A stretch of DNA of 38,923 bases from Bacteroidales bacterium (GCA_017437825.1 JAFRXC010000015.1:1-38923), one strand, 5' to 3'. Numbered from the stretch's first letter, positions 24,965 through 34,882 are shown. Made by a program: numbers and translations. Notes: generated from the letters alone by a model not told the origin.

Positions 24965-27169
24965 ATGCTTGATTCATTGGCTGTTCGCTCAAAGCTGAAG
25001 GAATTCTTCGGCTATGATACGTTCAAGGGTGACCAGGAGAGGATAATAGCTCACCTGGTGGAGGGCAATGATGCGTTCGTGCTAATGCCCACCGGCGGCG
25101 GCAAGTCCCTTTGTTACCAGCTTCCCGCCCTCCTGATGGAGGGAACAGCCATTGTAATCTCTCCGCTCATCGCCCTGATGAAGAACCAGGTGGATGCCAT
25201 CCGCGGTTTCGAGTCGGGCAACAGCTGCATAGCCCATTTCCTGAATTCTTCCCTCTCCCGCCAGCAGATTTCCGAGGTCCGCGAAGACCTTCTTTCAGGC
25301 CGCACCAAGCTGCTCTACGTTGCGCCGGAATCCCTTACCAAGTCTGACAACATAACCCTTCTCAAGGAAATCAAGGTGTCTTTCTACGCCGTTGACGAAG
25401 CTCACTGTATTTCTGAGTGGGGACACGACTTCCGTCCGGAATATCGCCGCATCAGGGCCATAGTGGAAGAGATAGGCAGGGCGCCCATCATAGCCCTTAC
25501 CGCAACTGCCACCCTCAAGGTGCAGAGCGACATCCTCAAGAACCTGGGCATTCCCGATGCGGCCATATTCAAGTCTTCCTTCAACCGCCCCAACCTGTAT
25601 TACGAGGTGCGTGAGAAGATAGAGCCGGAGAAAGACATCATCAGGTTCATCCGCAAGAACGCCGGCAAGTCCGGCATCATCTACTGCCTCAGCCGCAAGA
25701 AAGTTGAGGAAATGGCGCAGCTGTTGGAAATCAACGGCATAAAGGCCAGGCCGTATCATGCGGGTCTCGACGCTAAGACAAGGACTGAGAACCAGGACTT
25801 GTTCCTGATGGAAGAGATAGACGTGATAGTGGCCACCATAGCCTTCGGAATGGGAATAGACAAGCCTGACGTGCGCTTCGTGATCCATTACGACATTCCC
25901 AAGAGCATTGAGAGTTACTACCAGGAAACAGGCCGTGCAGGCCGTGACGGAAAGGAAGGCCAGTGCATAACCTATTACAGTTACAAGGATATTCAGAAAC
26001 TGGAGAAGTTCATGCAGGGCAAGCCCGTGTCCGAGCAGGAAATCGGCCGCCAGCTGCTTTCGGAGGTGGTGGCGTATTCTGAATCCAGCACCTGCCGCCG
26101 CAAGCTCCTCCTCAATTATTTCGGTGAGGAGTATGAACAGGACAACTGCGAGAACTGCGACAACTGCCTTCATCCAAAGGCCACTTTCGACGGCCGAAAG
26201 GAGATGTGCCTGGTTATAGAGCTGATAAAGTCGCTTCCTGAGCACTTCAAGATTGAGCACCTGGCAAACATCCTGGCCGGAAACAAGAATGCGGCAATAA
26301 CCTCCTATCACCACGACAAACTGCCCCTTTTCGGCAAGGGAGCGGGCCACAGCGAGAAGTTCTGGTGCACTGTCATACACCAGGGCCTCATTGCCCATCT
26401 GCTGGAGAAGGAGATAGAGACTTACGGCCTCATTTTCGTGACACCCAAGGGGGAGGAATTCTACCAGAATCCCGTCGAGCTCAAGCTTGTGGAAGACAGG
26501 GTGTTCCCTGACGGCTACGCTGACGATGACGACGATGACGAAGCTGCCGCCGCCCTCAAGGCGGGAGGCGGAGGGGGAGACCCCGTCCTGCTTTCAATGC
26601 TCAAGGACTTGCGCAAGGATATGGGCCGCCGCCTGAAACTCCAGCCGTGGATCATATTCGGAGACCCTGCCCTGGAAGATATGTCCATCCTCTATCCAAT
26701 TACGGTGGACGAACTTAAAAACTGCCAGGGAGTGGGAGAGGGCAAGGCCCGCAAGTTCGGGGCTGAATTCGTAGATCTCATAAAGAAATATGTAGAGCAG
26801 AACGAGATAACCCGCCCGGACGACTTCGTGATGAAATCGGCTCCCAGCAAGTCCGAGAACAAGGTTTACATCATCCGCAGCATAGACCGCCAGCTCCCTC
26901 TGGAGGACATAGCGGAGGCCCGCGGACTGGAGGTAGAAGACGTGATGAACGAAATAGAGGCCATAGTAGCCACCGGCACCAAGCTGAACCTCGACTACTA
27001 CATCCGCCAGGAAGTGGACGACGACGTGGTGCAGGAGATTCTGGACTATTTCAAGGAGGAGGCAGAGTCCGATTCCCTCCAGGATGCCATAGCTGCCCTG
27101 GAGCCCGATTACGAAGAAATGGAGATACGGCTTGCCAGGATCAAGTTTTTGTGTGAAATAGCGTCCTGA
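24965..27169 (+). CDS. recQ: ATP-dependent DNA helicase RecQ
   Basis: A 734-residue 3'-5' DNA helicase for recombination and fork repair. Helicase motifs in order are MPTGGGKSLCYQLPA (Walker A, about residues 41-55), VDEAHCISEWGHDFRPEY (DEAH box), ALTATAT, and QETGRAGRDGK (motif VI). The RecQ zinc domain has C-x-x-C type residues around TCRRKLLL and CENCDNC; the RQC winged helix follows, then a DDDDDDE plus Gly-rich linker, an HRDC domain and an extra C-terminal helix-turn-helix-like region, as in Bacteroidota RecQ proteins of about 730 residues. It sits between DUF1015 and dnaG with gaps of 4 and 3 bp, clearly in one unit. Confidence 0.96.
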   Translation: MLDSLAVRSKLKEFFGYDTFKGDQERIIAHLVEGNDAFVLMPTGGGKSLCYQLPALLMEGTAIVISPLIALMKNQVDAIRGFESGNSCIAHFLNSSLSRQQISEVREDLLSGRTKLLYVAPESLTKSDNITLLKEIKVSFYAVDEAHCISEWGHDFRPEYRRIRAIVEEIGRAPIIALTATATLKVQSDILKNLGIPDAAIFKSSFNRPNLYYEVREKIEPEKDIIRFIRKNAGKSGIIYCLSRKKVEEMAQLLEINGIKARPYHAGLDAKTRTENQDLFLMEEIDVIVATIAFGMGIDKPDVRFVIHYDIPKSIESYYQETGRAGRDGKEGQCITYYSYKDIQKLEKFMQGKPVSEQEIGRQLLSEVVAYSESSTCRRKLLLNYFGEEYEQDNCENCDNCLHPKATFDGRKEMCLVIELIKSLPEHFKIEHLANILAGNKNAAITSYHHDKLPLFGKGAGHSEKFWCTVIHQGLIAHLLEKEIETYGLIFVTPKGEEFYQNPVELKLVEDRVFPDGYADDDDDDEAAAALKAGGGGGDPVLLSMLKDLRKDMGRRLKLQPWIIFGDPALEDMSILYPITVDELKNCQGVGEGKARKFGAEFVDLIKKYVEQNEITRPDDFVMKSAPSKSENKVYIIRSIDRQLPLEDIAEARGLEVEDVMNEIEAIVATGTKLNLDYYIRQEVDDDVVQEILDYFKEEAESDSLQDAIAALEPDYEEMEIRLARIKFLCEIAS

Positions 27170-27172
27170 CAG

Positions 27173-29170
27173 ATGATCCCTCAAGATACCGTAGGCATAA
27201 TTCTGGACACCGCCCGGATTGTGGATGTCGTCAGCGACTTCGTTACCCTAAAGAGGCGCGGGGCCAATTATGTGGCCTGCTGCCCCTTCCATAACGAGAA
27301 GACCCCCTCTTTCTACGTTTCCCCGTCAAAGGGAATCTACAAGTGTTTCGGCTGCGGCAAGTCCGGTACCGCGGTGGGATTCGTCATGGAGCACGAGCAC
27401 TGCACATACGTGGAGGCCCTGAGGTATCTCGCCCGTAAATACAACATAGAAATCATAGAGAAGGAGGAGACGGCCGAGGACATAGCGCAGCGCCAGCGCA
27501 GGGAGAGCCTGATGCTGGTGTCTGAGTTCGCCCAGAAGTTCTATGCCAAGCGCCTGCGCGAGACGTCCGAGGGCCGCAACGTAGGCCTCGCCTACTTCAA
27601 GAGCAGGGGCCTTGAAGATTCCACCATAGACGAATACGGCCTGGGATGGGCGCCTACCTCCAGGCACGCCCTCGCGGACGCCGCGTCCGAGGCGGGTTTC
27701 AAGGCCGAGTATCTCCTGGATACCGGCTTGTGCAACCGCAGGGACGACGGTACCCTGTCGGACCGCTTCTACGACAGGGTCGTGTTCCCGATTCAGACTG
27801 TCAGCGGCAGGGTCATTGCGTTCGGATGCCGTACCCTTCGTTCTGATTATAAAGAACTTAATGTAGGAAAATACGTAAACTCGCAGGAGTCCGAAATCTA
27901 CGTCAAGCGCAGCACCCTCTACGGTATTTATCACGCCAAGGGTGAGATTTCCCGCCAGAACAAATGCTACCTGGTCGAGGGTTATCTGGACGTCCTGTCA
28001 ATGCATCAACTGGGAATCCGCAATACGGTGGCTTCCAGCGGTACTTCCCTCACCATAGAGCAGATACGCCTGATAAAGAAGTTCACGGACAACGTCACAA
28101 TAATGTACGACGGAGACTCCGCCGGAATCCACGCCGCCATCAGAGGTATCGATATGGTCCTGAAAGAGGACCTGAACGTGAGGATAGTGCTGATTCCCGA
28201 CGGGGACGACCCTGATTCGTACGCCCGCAAGCACAGCCTTGCCGAGGTGCAGGAATTCATAGGCACCCACGAACAGGACTTCATCAACTTCAAGGCGGAA
28301 CTCCTGATGAAGGATGCCGGCAAGGACCCCATCCGCAAGGCTAACCTTATTAATGAGATAGCGGACACCATAGCAAACATATCCGATGCGGTGAAGCGCA
28401 CGGTGTATGTACAGGCGGTGTCCGACAAGTTTGACATAGACCAGAGCATCCTGTTCACGCGCATATCCTCCACCAGGCGCAAGATGATGGCGGACGAGCG
28501 CAAGGAGAAGGAGCGCGAGGCTCGCAGGAAAGCGGCACAGCTGCCTCCACTGCCGGATGAATACCCTGGTTACCAGGCTCCGGAACAGCGTCAGGAAGAG
28601 ATAACGATGCAGAGCCTGGAAGAGAACAAGATTGTCGCCTCTACCGAAAGGGACCTGCTCTGGTTCCTCCTCCAATACGGGCGCGACACCCTGGATTTCT
28701 CCAGCGACTCAAAGTATTATTCAGGCTCCGAAGATGACAAGGCCACGGTGGCCGAGTTCATCTCGGCTTCGCTGGAGGCAGACGGCGACGGCCTGCTTAA
28801 CAAGGCTTACCAGAGAGTGTACGAGGCATATATGGAGGGTTATGCCCAAGGTTACAGCCAGAACGACATACTCAAGACTCTTCTCAACTCCCCGGACAGG
28901 GTGGTGGCTTTCGTGGTGTCTCAGCTGTCAATGGAGCGGTATCAGCTTACCATAGAGAACTTCCGCAATGCCCTTACCACAAAGTCTTCCTGGCTGGTAA
29001 AGTATGTCCCGCAGACCATACTCAAGTATATGGACCGCAAGATAGAAAGCCGGATTTCGGACCTCAATGCGGCCCTGGCGTCGGCAAAACCCGGCGAGGA
29101 GAACGATATTTTGACAGAAATTCTTAACTTGCAGGCCGCAAAAAAAGCGGTTAACAAAGAGTTGCATTAG
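27173..29170 (+). CDS. dnaG: DNA primase
   Basis: DnaG makes RNA primers at replication forks. The 665-residue protein has the N-terminal CHC2-type zinc ribbon ([12 protein letters not shown], then KCFGCGKSG), the core domain motif ending YGLGWAP, and TOPRIM residues in [14 protein letters not shown] (glutamate) and [11 protein letters not shown] (DGD). A variable linker around residues 430-490 is charged and Pro/Gln-rich, and the C-terminal 150 residues form the helical helicase-interaction domain. The gene is 3 bp after recQ and 2 bp before metG. The usual rpsU-dnaG-rpoD arrangement of other phyla is absent here; instead dnaG is embedded with recQ and metG. Confidence 0.96.
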   Translation: MIPQDTVGIILDTARIVDVVSDFVTLKRRGANYVACCPFHNEKTPSFYVSPSKGIYKCFGCGKSGTAVGFVMEHEHCTYVEALRYLARKYNIEIIEKEETAEDIAQRQRRESLMLVSEFAQKFYAKRLRETSEGRNVGLAYFKSRGLEDSTIDEYGLGWAPTSRHALADAASEAGFKAEYLLDTGLCNRRDDGTLSDRFYDRVVFPIQTVSGRVIAFGCRTLRSDYKELNVGKYVNSQESEIYVKRSTLYGIYHAKGEISRQNKCYLVEGYLDVLSMHQLGIRNTVASSGTSLTIEQIRLIKKFTDNVTIMYDGDSAGIHAAIRGIDMVLKEDLNVRIVLIPDGDDPDSYARKHSLAEVQEFIGTHEQDFINFKAELLMKDAGKDPIRKANLINEIADTIANISDAVKRTVYVQAVSDKFDIDQSILFTRISSTRRKMMADERKEKEREARRKAAQLPPLPDEYPGYQAPEQRQEEITMQSLEENKIVASTERDLLWFLLQYGRDTLDFSSDSKYYSGSEDDKATVAEFISASLEADGDGLLNKAYQRVYEAYMEGYAQGYSQNDILKTLLNSPDRVVAFVVSQLSMERYQLTIENFRNALTTKSSWLVKYVPQTILKYMDRKIESRISDLNAALASAKPGEENDILTEILNLQAAKKAVNKELH

Positions 29171-29172
29171 AT

Positions 29173-31221
29173 ATGGCAGAAAATTTCAAGAGAACGCTTG
29201 TCACCTGCGCCCTTCCTTATGCGAACGGGCCCATTCACATAGGTCACCTTGCCGGAGTTTACGTTCCGGCCGACATCTATGTCCGTTACCTCCGCCTCCG
29301 CGGAAAGGAAGTGCTTTATGTGTGCGGCAGCGACGAGCACGGCGTGCCCATCACCATAAAGGCCCGTCAGCTGGGTTGCTCGCCCCAGGACATAGTGGAC
29401 AAGTATCACAATATAATCAAGGACAGTTTCAAGGCGCTGGGAATCAACTTTGACGTGTACGGAAGGACTTCATCCAAGATACACGCGCAGACCGCCTCAG
29501 AGTTCTTCAAGAGGCTCTACGATTCCGGCAAGTTCATAACCCGCGAGAGCGAGCAATACTACGATCCCGAGGCAAAGACCTTCCTGGCAGACCGCTACAT
29601 AGTGGGCACCTGCCCCAAGTGCGGTTCTGAGGGAGCCTATGGCGACCAGTGCGAGAAATGCGGTTCCACCCTTTCGCCTGAAGAGCTCATCAATCCCAAG
29701 TCCAAGCTCAGCGGTGCCCAGCCCATCAAGAAGAAGACCACCCACTGGTACCTTCCTCTTGACCGCGACGAGCAGTGGCTTCGCCAGTGGATACTGGAAG
29801 GACACAAGGAGTGGCGCACCAATGTTTACGGTCAGGTGAAAAGCTGGCTGGATTCCGGTCTGCAGCCCCGTGCCGTGACGCGCGACCTGGACTGGGGCGT
29901 ACCCGTCCCGGTAGAGGGAGCCGAGGGCAAGGTGCTGTACGTATGGTTCGACGCACCTATCGGTTACATTTCCAACACAAAGGAACTCCTTCCGGACAGC
30001 TGGGAGAAATGGTGGAAGAGCCCGGATACCAAGCTGGTTCATTTCATCGGCAAGGACAACATAGTTTTCCACTGCATTGTTTTCCCGTCCATGCTCAAAG
30101 CATACGGAGACGGATTCATCCTTCCTGAGAACGTGCCTGCGAACGAGTTCCTGAACCTTGAGGGAGACAAGATCTCCACTTCCCGCAACTGGGCCGTATG
30201 GGCGCACGAGTACGTGCAGGATTTCCCCGGAAAGGAAGACGCCCTGCGTTACGTGCTTACGGCAAACGCTCCTGAGACCAAGGACAACGACTTCAGCTGG
30301 AAGGACTTCCAGACTCGCAACAACTCGGAACTCGTAGCCGTGTTCGGAAACTTCGTCAACAGGGCTGTTGTGCTGACACACAAATATTTCGGTGGAAAGG
30401 TCCCGCCTGTCGGAACCCTTCAGGACATAGACAGGGCAGCCCTAGCCGAGGTTCCCGCCCTCAAGGCTTCTCTTGAAAGGAACATAGAGACTTATCACTT
30501 CCGCGAGGCTCTCAAGGATGCAATGGGGATTGCCCGCGTCGGTAACAAGTATATTTCAGATACCGAGCCTTGGAAGGTGGCCAAGGAAGATATGGAACGT
30601 ACGGCCACCATACTCAACGTGTCGCTGCAGCTCTGCGCTCACCTGGCCGTTGCGTTCGAGCCTTTCACTCCGTTCGCGTGTGCCCGCCTTCGCAAGATGC
30701 TCGACTGCAACCCTTCCTGGGACAGCATCTCCGAGCTGGGAATTCTGGAGGAGGGACACCAGATTGGTGCTGCCGAATTGCTCTTCACCAAGGTGGAGGA
30801 CGACCAGATAGAGGCTCAGCTTGCAAAGCTTGCCGCCTCAAAGGCGGAGCACCTGGCAGCTGAGGCAGCCGCCGCTCCCGTGGAGCCTCAGAAAGAAGAG
30901 GTGACCTTCGAGCAGTTCCAGGCTATGGACATCCGCACCGCTACGGTGCTGGAGGCCGAGAAGGTGCCCAAGACAGACAAGCTCCTCAAGCTCACCATAG
31001 ATACCGGAATAGACCGCAGGACAATAGTTTCTGGCATCGCCCAGTACTATTCTCCCGAGGATATGGTAGGCAAGCAGATATGCATCCTGGCCAATCTCAA
31101 GCCCAGGATGATAAAGGGGATAGAGTCTAAGGGAATGATCCTTATGGCCGCCCAGAAAGACGGAAAGATGCGTTTCATCACCCCTCAGGAGGTGGTTGAC
31201 AACGGGGCCCAGGTGGGCTAG
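29173..31221 (+). CDS. metG: Methionyl-tRNA synthetase
   Basis: MetG charges tRNA-Met and initiator tRNA. The 682-residue enzyme has the HIGH-type motif in [13 protein letters not shown], a zinc knuckle with two pairs ([19 protein letters not shown]), the [10 protein letters not shown] substrate pocket, and a KMSKS loop in the variant form KISTS near 30170. The anticodon-binding helical domain follows, then an Ala/Glu-rich linker (around 30835-30895) and a C-terminal tRNA-binding OB domain ([20 protein letters not shown] onward), which drives dimerisation. It is the last gene of the rightward unit. Its TAG shares the palindrome CTAG with the stop of the convergent methyltransferase gene. Confidence 0.97.
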   Translation: MAENFKRTLVTCALPYANGPIHIGHLAGVYVPADIYVRYLRLRGKEVLYVCGSDEHGVPITIKARQLGCSPQDIVDKYHNIIKDSFKALGINFDVYGRTSSKIHAQTASEFFKRLYDSGKFITRESEQYYDPEAKTFLADRYIVGTCPKCGSEGAYGDQCEKCGSTLSPEELINPKSKLSGAQPIKKKTTHWYLPLDRDEQWLRQWILEGHKEWRTNVYGQVKSWLDSGLQPRAVTRDLDWGVPVPVEGAEGKVLYVWFDAPIGYISNTKELLPDSWEKWWKSPDTKLVHFIGKDNIVFHCIVFPSMLKAYGDGFILPENVPANEFLNLEGDKISTSRNWAVWAHEYVQDFPGKEDALRYVLTANAPETKDNDFSWKDFQTRNNSELVAVFGNFVNRAVVLTHKYFGGKVPPVGTLQDIDRAALAEVPALKASLERNIETYHFREALKDAMGIARVGNKYISDTEPWKVAKEDMERTATILNVSLQLCAHLAVAFEPFTPFACARLRKMLDCNPSWDSISELGILEEGHQIGAAELLFTKVEDDQIEAQLAKLAASKAEHLAAEAAAAPVEPQKEEVTFEQFQAMDIRTATVLEAEKVPKTDKLLKLTIDTGIDRRTIVSGIAQYYSPEDMVGKQICILANLKPRMIKGIESKGMILMAAQKDGKMRFITPQEVVDNGAQVG

Positions 31222-31853
31222 CCTTTCTTGCGGATAACTGAAAGACCGTCGCGTATTGGAAGTATCGCAACTTCCACGCGGGGGTCTTTCGCTATTTTGT
31301 CGTTGAAAGCCAGCAGCCCCTGAGTCTGCTTGTCGCAGGACGGGTCGGGCTCGTAGACCTTGCCTCCAAGGAGCACGTCGTCAACAAGGAGGAGGGCGCC
31401 TGGACGGAGTTTGTCTATGACGAGGTCGTAGTACTGGGAGTACTCACGTTTGTTGGCGTCTATGTATATCAGGTCGAAAGGCCCCGGGAGGGTTTCAAGG
31501 ATATCCCGGGCGTCTCCTATGTGAAGGGAAATAAGGTTTTCCACCCCGGCTTTGCGCCAGCCCTCGCGGGTGAGGTCTTCAAGTTCGTCGTTTATTTCCA
31601 GTGTGTGTACGTGGCCTTTTCCGTGAAGGCCGTTTGCAAGGCAGACGGCGGAGTATCCGGTGAAAGTGCCTATCTCAAGTATGTCCCTGGCGCCAGTAAG
31701 CTCCACCATCATAGTGAGGAAACGGCCCTGCACGGCTCCGGACAGCATCTGAGGATAGTTTGTGCGGATGTTAGTCTGCTTCTCTATCCATTCCAGGGCC
31801 TCTCCCTGCGCCGTACTGTGTTCCCTTATATATTTTTCAAGTTCAGTCTCCAT
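31218..31853 (-). CDS. SAM-dependent O-methyltransferase (class I, COMT-like)
   Basis: A 211-residue methyltransferase of the caffeoyl-CoA/catechol O-methyltransferase-like family, with no signal peptide. SAM-binding motif I is [17 protein letters not shown] (about residues 58-74), motif II HTLEIND, the metal-binding aspartates are in [17 protein letters not shown] and [13 protein letters not shown], and a [10 protein letters not shown] segment lies between. It likely methylates a catechol or related hydroxyl in a divalent-metal-dependent way; the physiological substrate is unknown. The ATG at 31853 sits just after a small inverted repeat. It is divergent from the Gfo/Idh/MocA gene and convergent with metG, sharing a 4-bp CTAG. 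Confidence 0.92.
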   Translation of the reverse strand: METELEKYIREHSTAQGEALEWIEKQTNIRTNYPQMLSGAVQGRFLTMMVELTGARDILEIGTFTGYSAVCLANGLHGKGHVHTLEINDELEDLTREGWRKAGVENLISLHIGDARDILETLPGPFDLIYIDANKREYSQYYDLVIDKLRPGALLLVDDVLLGGKVYEPDPSCDKQTQGLLAFNDKIAKDPRVEVAILPIRDGLSVIRKKG

Positions 31854-31855
31854 CA

Positions 31856-31870
31856 GGTCATAGTTTGACC
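31856..31870. promoter_or_regulatory. Inverted repeat in the methyltransferase/oxidoreductase intergenic region
   Basis: GGTCA and TGACC form perfect 5-bp arms around a 5-bp spacer, 2 bp upstream of the methyltransferase ATG. A near-match to the -7 element (TAATTTTA on the minus strand, 31871-31878) lies directly beside it. This 72-bp gap is the only divergent one here without exact TAnnTTTG elements. A regulator-binding role is possible but unproven. Confidence 0.35.
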
Positions 31871-31925
31871 TAAAATTAATACTTTTTCTGTATATTGTGG
31901 TCTGTAATCTAATCCACTTTCTTTT

Positions 31926-32909
31926 ATGACCATTAAATTAGGAATTATCGGAGCCGGCTGGATAGCCGACAAGATGGCCGAGACCCTTACCGGGCTCAAG
32001 AATCCTGAAGTAATCCTATATGCTGTCGCTTCCCGCAACCTTGAAAAGGCTGAGTTCTTTGCCAAGGAATGGGGCGTTCCCAGGGCGTATGGCAGCTATG
32101 AAGAGCTGGTTCAGGATCCTGAGGTTAACCTGGTATATATAGCCACACCTCATTCTCATCACTTTGCCCATTCCAAGCTGGCTATAGAAGCCGGCAAGCC
32201 GGTACTGTGCGAGAAGGCCTTCACCGCCAATGCCCGAGAGGCCAAGGAGCTCATCGCCCTTGCCGAGAGCAAGGGAGTATTCATCACAGAGGCCATCTGG
32301 ACCCGATATATGCCTTTGTCACTCAAGATAATGGATTTGATAAAGAACGGAGCCATAGGCCGTCCGCGCCTGCTCTACGCCAGCCTCTGCTATTCTATGG
32401 AGTTCAAGGAGCGCATCCTGCGTCCTGACCTGTGCGGCGGCGCCCTGCTTGACCTTGGAGTATATTGCCTCAACTTCGCCCGTATGTTCTACGGCACCGA
32501 TATCGTCAAGACTGACTCCACCTGCGTCCTGGGACCTACAGGAATGGATATGTACGAGACCATAACCCTTCAGTATGCCGACGGCAAGATGGCCAACCTG
32601 GTATCCAGCGCCATCGCCCGCTGCAACCGCGAGGGCCTGATAGTGGGCGAGGATGCCTATATAGTTGTGGACAACATAAACTGCCCTCAGGCAGCCCGGG
32701 TATACGACGCTGATTACAAGATGATAGGGGAGTACTTCCCGCCCGAGGGACAGGTCACCGGATACGAGCATCAGGTGCTTGCCTGCAAGGACGCCCTTGA
32801 GAAGGGGCTTCTGGAGTCTCCGTATATGCCGCACGCCGAGACCATCGCCATAATGGAGCAGATGGACGCGCTGCGCAAGGAATGGGGTGTGAAATACCCT
32901 ATGGACTAG
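31926..32909 (+). CDS. Gfo/Idh/MocA family NAD(P)-dependent oxidoreductase
   Basis: A 327-residue dehydrogenase with an N-terminal Rossmann fold (KLGIIGAGWIADKMAE) and a C-terminal Gfo/Idh/MocA substrate domain. The VYIATPHSHHFAHSKLAIEAGKPVLCEKAFT segment carries the conserved EK of the active site (glutamate-lysine in CEKAF), and LCGGALLDLGVYCLNF holds the later conserved aspartate/tyrosine region. The nearest general type is the dimeric dihydrodiol dehydrogenase/xylose dehydrogenase group acting on sugars or diols; the substrate is not assigned. It is a single gene between divergent methyltransferase and convergent M16 peptidase, sharing a CTAG stop palindrome with the latter. Confidence 0.93.
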   Translation: MTIKLGIIGAGWIADKMAETLTGLKNPEVILYAVASRNLEKAEFFAKEWGVPRAYGSYEELVQDPEVNLVYIATPHSHHFAHSKLAIEAGKPVLCEKAFTANAREAKELIALAESKGVFITEAIWTRYMPLSLKIMDLIKNGAIGRPRLLYASLCYSMEFKERILRPDLCGGALLDLGVYCLNFARMFYGTDIVKTDSTCVLGPTGMDMYETITLQYADGKMANLVSSAIARCNREGLIVGEDAYIVVDNINCPQAARVYDADYKMIGEYFPPEGQVTGYEHQVLACKDALEKGLLESPYMPHAETIAIMEQMDALRKEWGVKYPMD

Positions 32910-34056
32910 AGATAGACCAGTTTCGATATCTTGCCCGGGGCAAAAATGCTCCGGGCTGTTTCTTGCAGTTCCTGGGCGGTGACGGCCTCAATGCGGGCGC
33001 GGTCTTCCTGGAAAGTGCTTATCTTTCCGAATGCCAGAAGGCTTTTGCCCATTGCGAGGCACTGGGTTTCGCCGCTGTCTGAACTGATGGCCAGCTGGCC
33101 TATCAGCTGCTTCTTTGCAGCTTTGAGTTTTCCAGGGGAAAGTGGCTGTTCCTGCATCTTGGCTATGGTCCTGTATATGGCAGCCAGGCATTTGTCCAGG
33201 TTGGCCTTGTCGCAGCCTATGCTTATGGCCATTATTCCACTGTCACTGTACTGGGTGTAGGAACATTCCACGTTGTATACCCATCCGTTCTTTTCCCGGA
33301 GAAGGTTGTTGAGGAGGGAGTTGGATGCAGGACCTCCGAGGATGTTTGCAAGCAGCACGGCGGCTATGCGCTCTCTCTCGTCGTAGAGAGAAGGGGCGAC
33401 GGCGCCAATCACCGCGTTGACTTCGTGGTTGCGCTTGTCTATGGTTTTGTCAAACTGCATATGTAACTCTCCATCTTTTTTTCGTCCAGGTCGGCCACAA
33501 TGGTCATTGCCATCCTGTCGGGGGTGAAGTTCTCGCGGGCGAATCGGATCATCTCTTCGGAGGTGATTTTCTTGACTGACGCCACGGTGCCAAGGATGGG
33601 GCGGCCGAGGGGGGAGTCCTGGAAAAGCAGCTCTTCGAACTTGTCGTAGACGTCGTCGGCGGGGCTGTCCTTGTAGGCGTTGATTTCTTCTATCACCACG
33701 CTTTTCTCTTTCTCTATCTCCTTCTCGGGGAAGGTGGGGCAGGTGGCAAGCTCCCAGAGGAGCCCCGCGGCTTTCCTGGCGTCTTCCTTGAGGACGGTGG
33801 CGTGAAGCACTATCTCTTCTTTGGTGGTGAAGGCGTTGAGTTCCCCTCCCAGGCGGTCCAGACAACTGTTGATGCTGGAGGCGCTGCGTTTTGCAGTACC
33901 CTTGAAAATGGTGTGCTCTATGAAATGGGCTATGCCGCTGTGATAGCCTTCCTCGTCCCTTGTCCCGCAACGTATGCTCAGCGAGCAGTACGCGGCCGCG
34001 GAGCCGCTTCTCTTCACTGCGTAGAGCATTCCGTCAGGGGTCTTGCCAGTTATCAT
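32906..34056 (-). CDS. M16 family zinc metallopeptidase, reading frame interrupted by a -1 shift
   Basis: Encodes an insulinase/processing-peptidase-like M16 protein in two overlapping frames. The first frame (34056 to 33439) starts at an ATG and carries the zinc site HFIEH (residues 44-48) with the third ligand glutamate at residue 123 in VIEEI. It reads EKK at 33483-33475, then 11 more residues and a TAG. The second half of the enzyme (VNAVIGAVAPSLYDE, ILGGPASNSLLNNLLREKNGWVYNVE, AAKKQLIGQLAISSD) continues in the -1 frame and ends at 32906. Joined at the A-tract the product would be 383 residues, a little short for the family because the inter-domain linker is brief. The cause may be programmed frameshifting, a recent mutation or a homopolymer sequencing error. 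The start overlaps the upstream gene's stop (ATGA). Confidence 0.82.
33475..33481 (-). other. Slippery heptamer A-AAA-AAG at the M16 frame break
   Basis: On the coding strand the zero frame reads GAA AAA AAG within a seven-A run (33476-33482). This is the same in-frame heptamer as in the E. coli dnaX frameshift site. A -1 slip gives DGELHMQF and then the second half of the peptidase. I see no strong downstream hairpin and no upstream Shine-Dalgarno-like stimulator. Confidence 0.5.
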
Positions 34057-34841
34057 TTCTTCTTGAACCCGTATATGAAATTCATGTCTGAGGAAGTGAA
34101 GCCGCAGTTCTTGTCGGAGGCCTTGTGAGAGGCGAAGAAATACAGCTTGTGGCTTTTTGCATCTATTAGGAAGACGTAGCAGTTGCGCTTCTTGCTTCCG
34201 GGGGCGGGTTTTACGCAGTAGCTGACAAGGGCGTTCTCACGCTCTTCCAGGAATATGTCGTCGGCGTCGTCCTCGTCCACTATGAAAATGTCTTTCTGCT
34301 CCCACTTGGAGTCTGCACTGGCGGCCAGGTCTTCCCTGGAGATGTATACCCTGTAGTCTCCGCCGCCTAACATGTTCTTGGTGTAGCTCTTCAGGCCGAG
34401 GTAACCGGTCATATCGGAATTGATGGAGTCCAGGACGTAGGTCTGTAGGATGTCGATGAAGGCGGGCATAAAGAGGATTTCGCGCCCGGAAGGGTCTCCT
34501 GCGGTGCAATAGGGGAGGTTTATCACCTCCAGGCCTTCTTTTGACAGCGACATTGAAGTCACTCCGTTTATGTCAACCATGCGGATGAAATAGTAGTCTG
34601 TGCTCTTCTTTATGCCGTCGTATTCTTCGGGTTCGCAGAACTCATAGGGGGAAATGCGCCAGCGGCGTGCTATCTCTTCCTTGAGGGGGCTGTCCAGCAG
34701 GTCGTTCCCCGTGAGGACTATCTTGGTGGTCTTTGTGGGGAAGTCGCTAAGCTTGACTTTTTTGGTGTAAATCTTGGCTTGCCCCAGGCAGAGACACGGC
34801 AGCAGAACCATACAGATCAGAAGAAGGCAAATCTTTTTCAT
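34053..34841 (-). CDS. Secreted protein of unknown function, coupled to the M16 peptidase
   Basis: A 262-residue protein I do not recognise. The N-terminus is a signal peptide (MKKICLLLICMVLLPCLCLG, cleavage probably before or after QA), so it is periplasmic or outer-membrane associated. A classical lipobox is not convincing, because proline precedes the first candidate cysteine. The rest is a soluble mixed alpha/beta sequence with an acidic patch VDEDDADDIF about residues 194-203, and DAKSHKLYFFASHKAS near the end. The ATG at 34841 is preferred over one 18 nt upstream because the signal peptide starts there and the -7 element overlaps the longer form. The stop overlaps the M16 ATG by 4 bp, so both products are probably made together. 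Function unknown. Confidence 0.8.
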   Translation of the reverse strand: MKKICLLLICMVLLPCLCLGQAKIYTKKVKLSDFPTKTTKIVLTGNDLLDSPLKEEIARRWRISPYEFCEPEEYDGIKKSTDYYFIRMVDINGVTSMSLSKEGLEVINLPYCTAGDPSGREILFMPAFIDILQTYVLDSINSDMTGYLGLKSYTKNMLGGGDYRVYISREDLAASADSKWEQKDIFIVDEDDADDIFLEERENALVSYCVKPAPGSKKRNCYVFLIDAKSHKLYFFASHKASDKNCGFTSSDMNFIYGFKKK

Positions 34842-34846
34842 ACGAA

Positions 34847-34854
34847 CAAAAATA
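34847..34854 (-). promoter_or_regulatory. Bacteroidota -7 promoter element for the secreted protein/M16 pair
   Basis: The minus strand reads TATTTTTG, ending 5 nt before the ATG at 34841, implying a leaderless or nearly leaderless mRNA. Confidence 0.6.
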
Positions 34855-34868
34855 CACAAAATAATACT

Positions 34869-34876
34869 TACATTTG
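34869..34876 (+). promoter_or_regulatory. Bacteroidota -7 promoter element for dnaX
   Basis: TACATTTG matches TAnnTTTG and ends 6 nt before the dnaX ATG at 34883. It is 14 bp from the opposite-facing element. Confidence 0.65.
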
Positions 34877-34882
34877 TATGTT

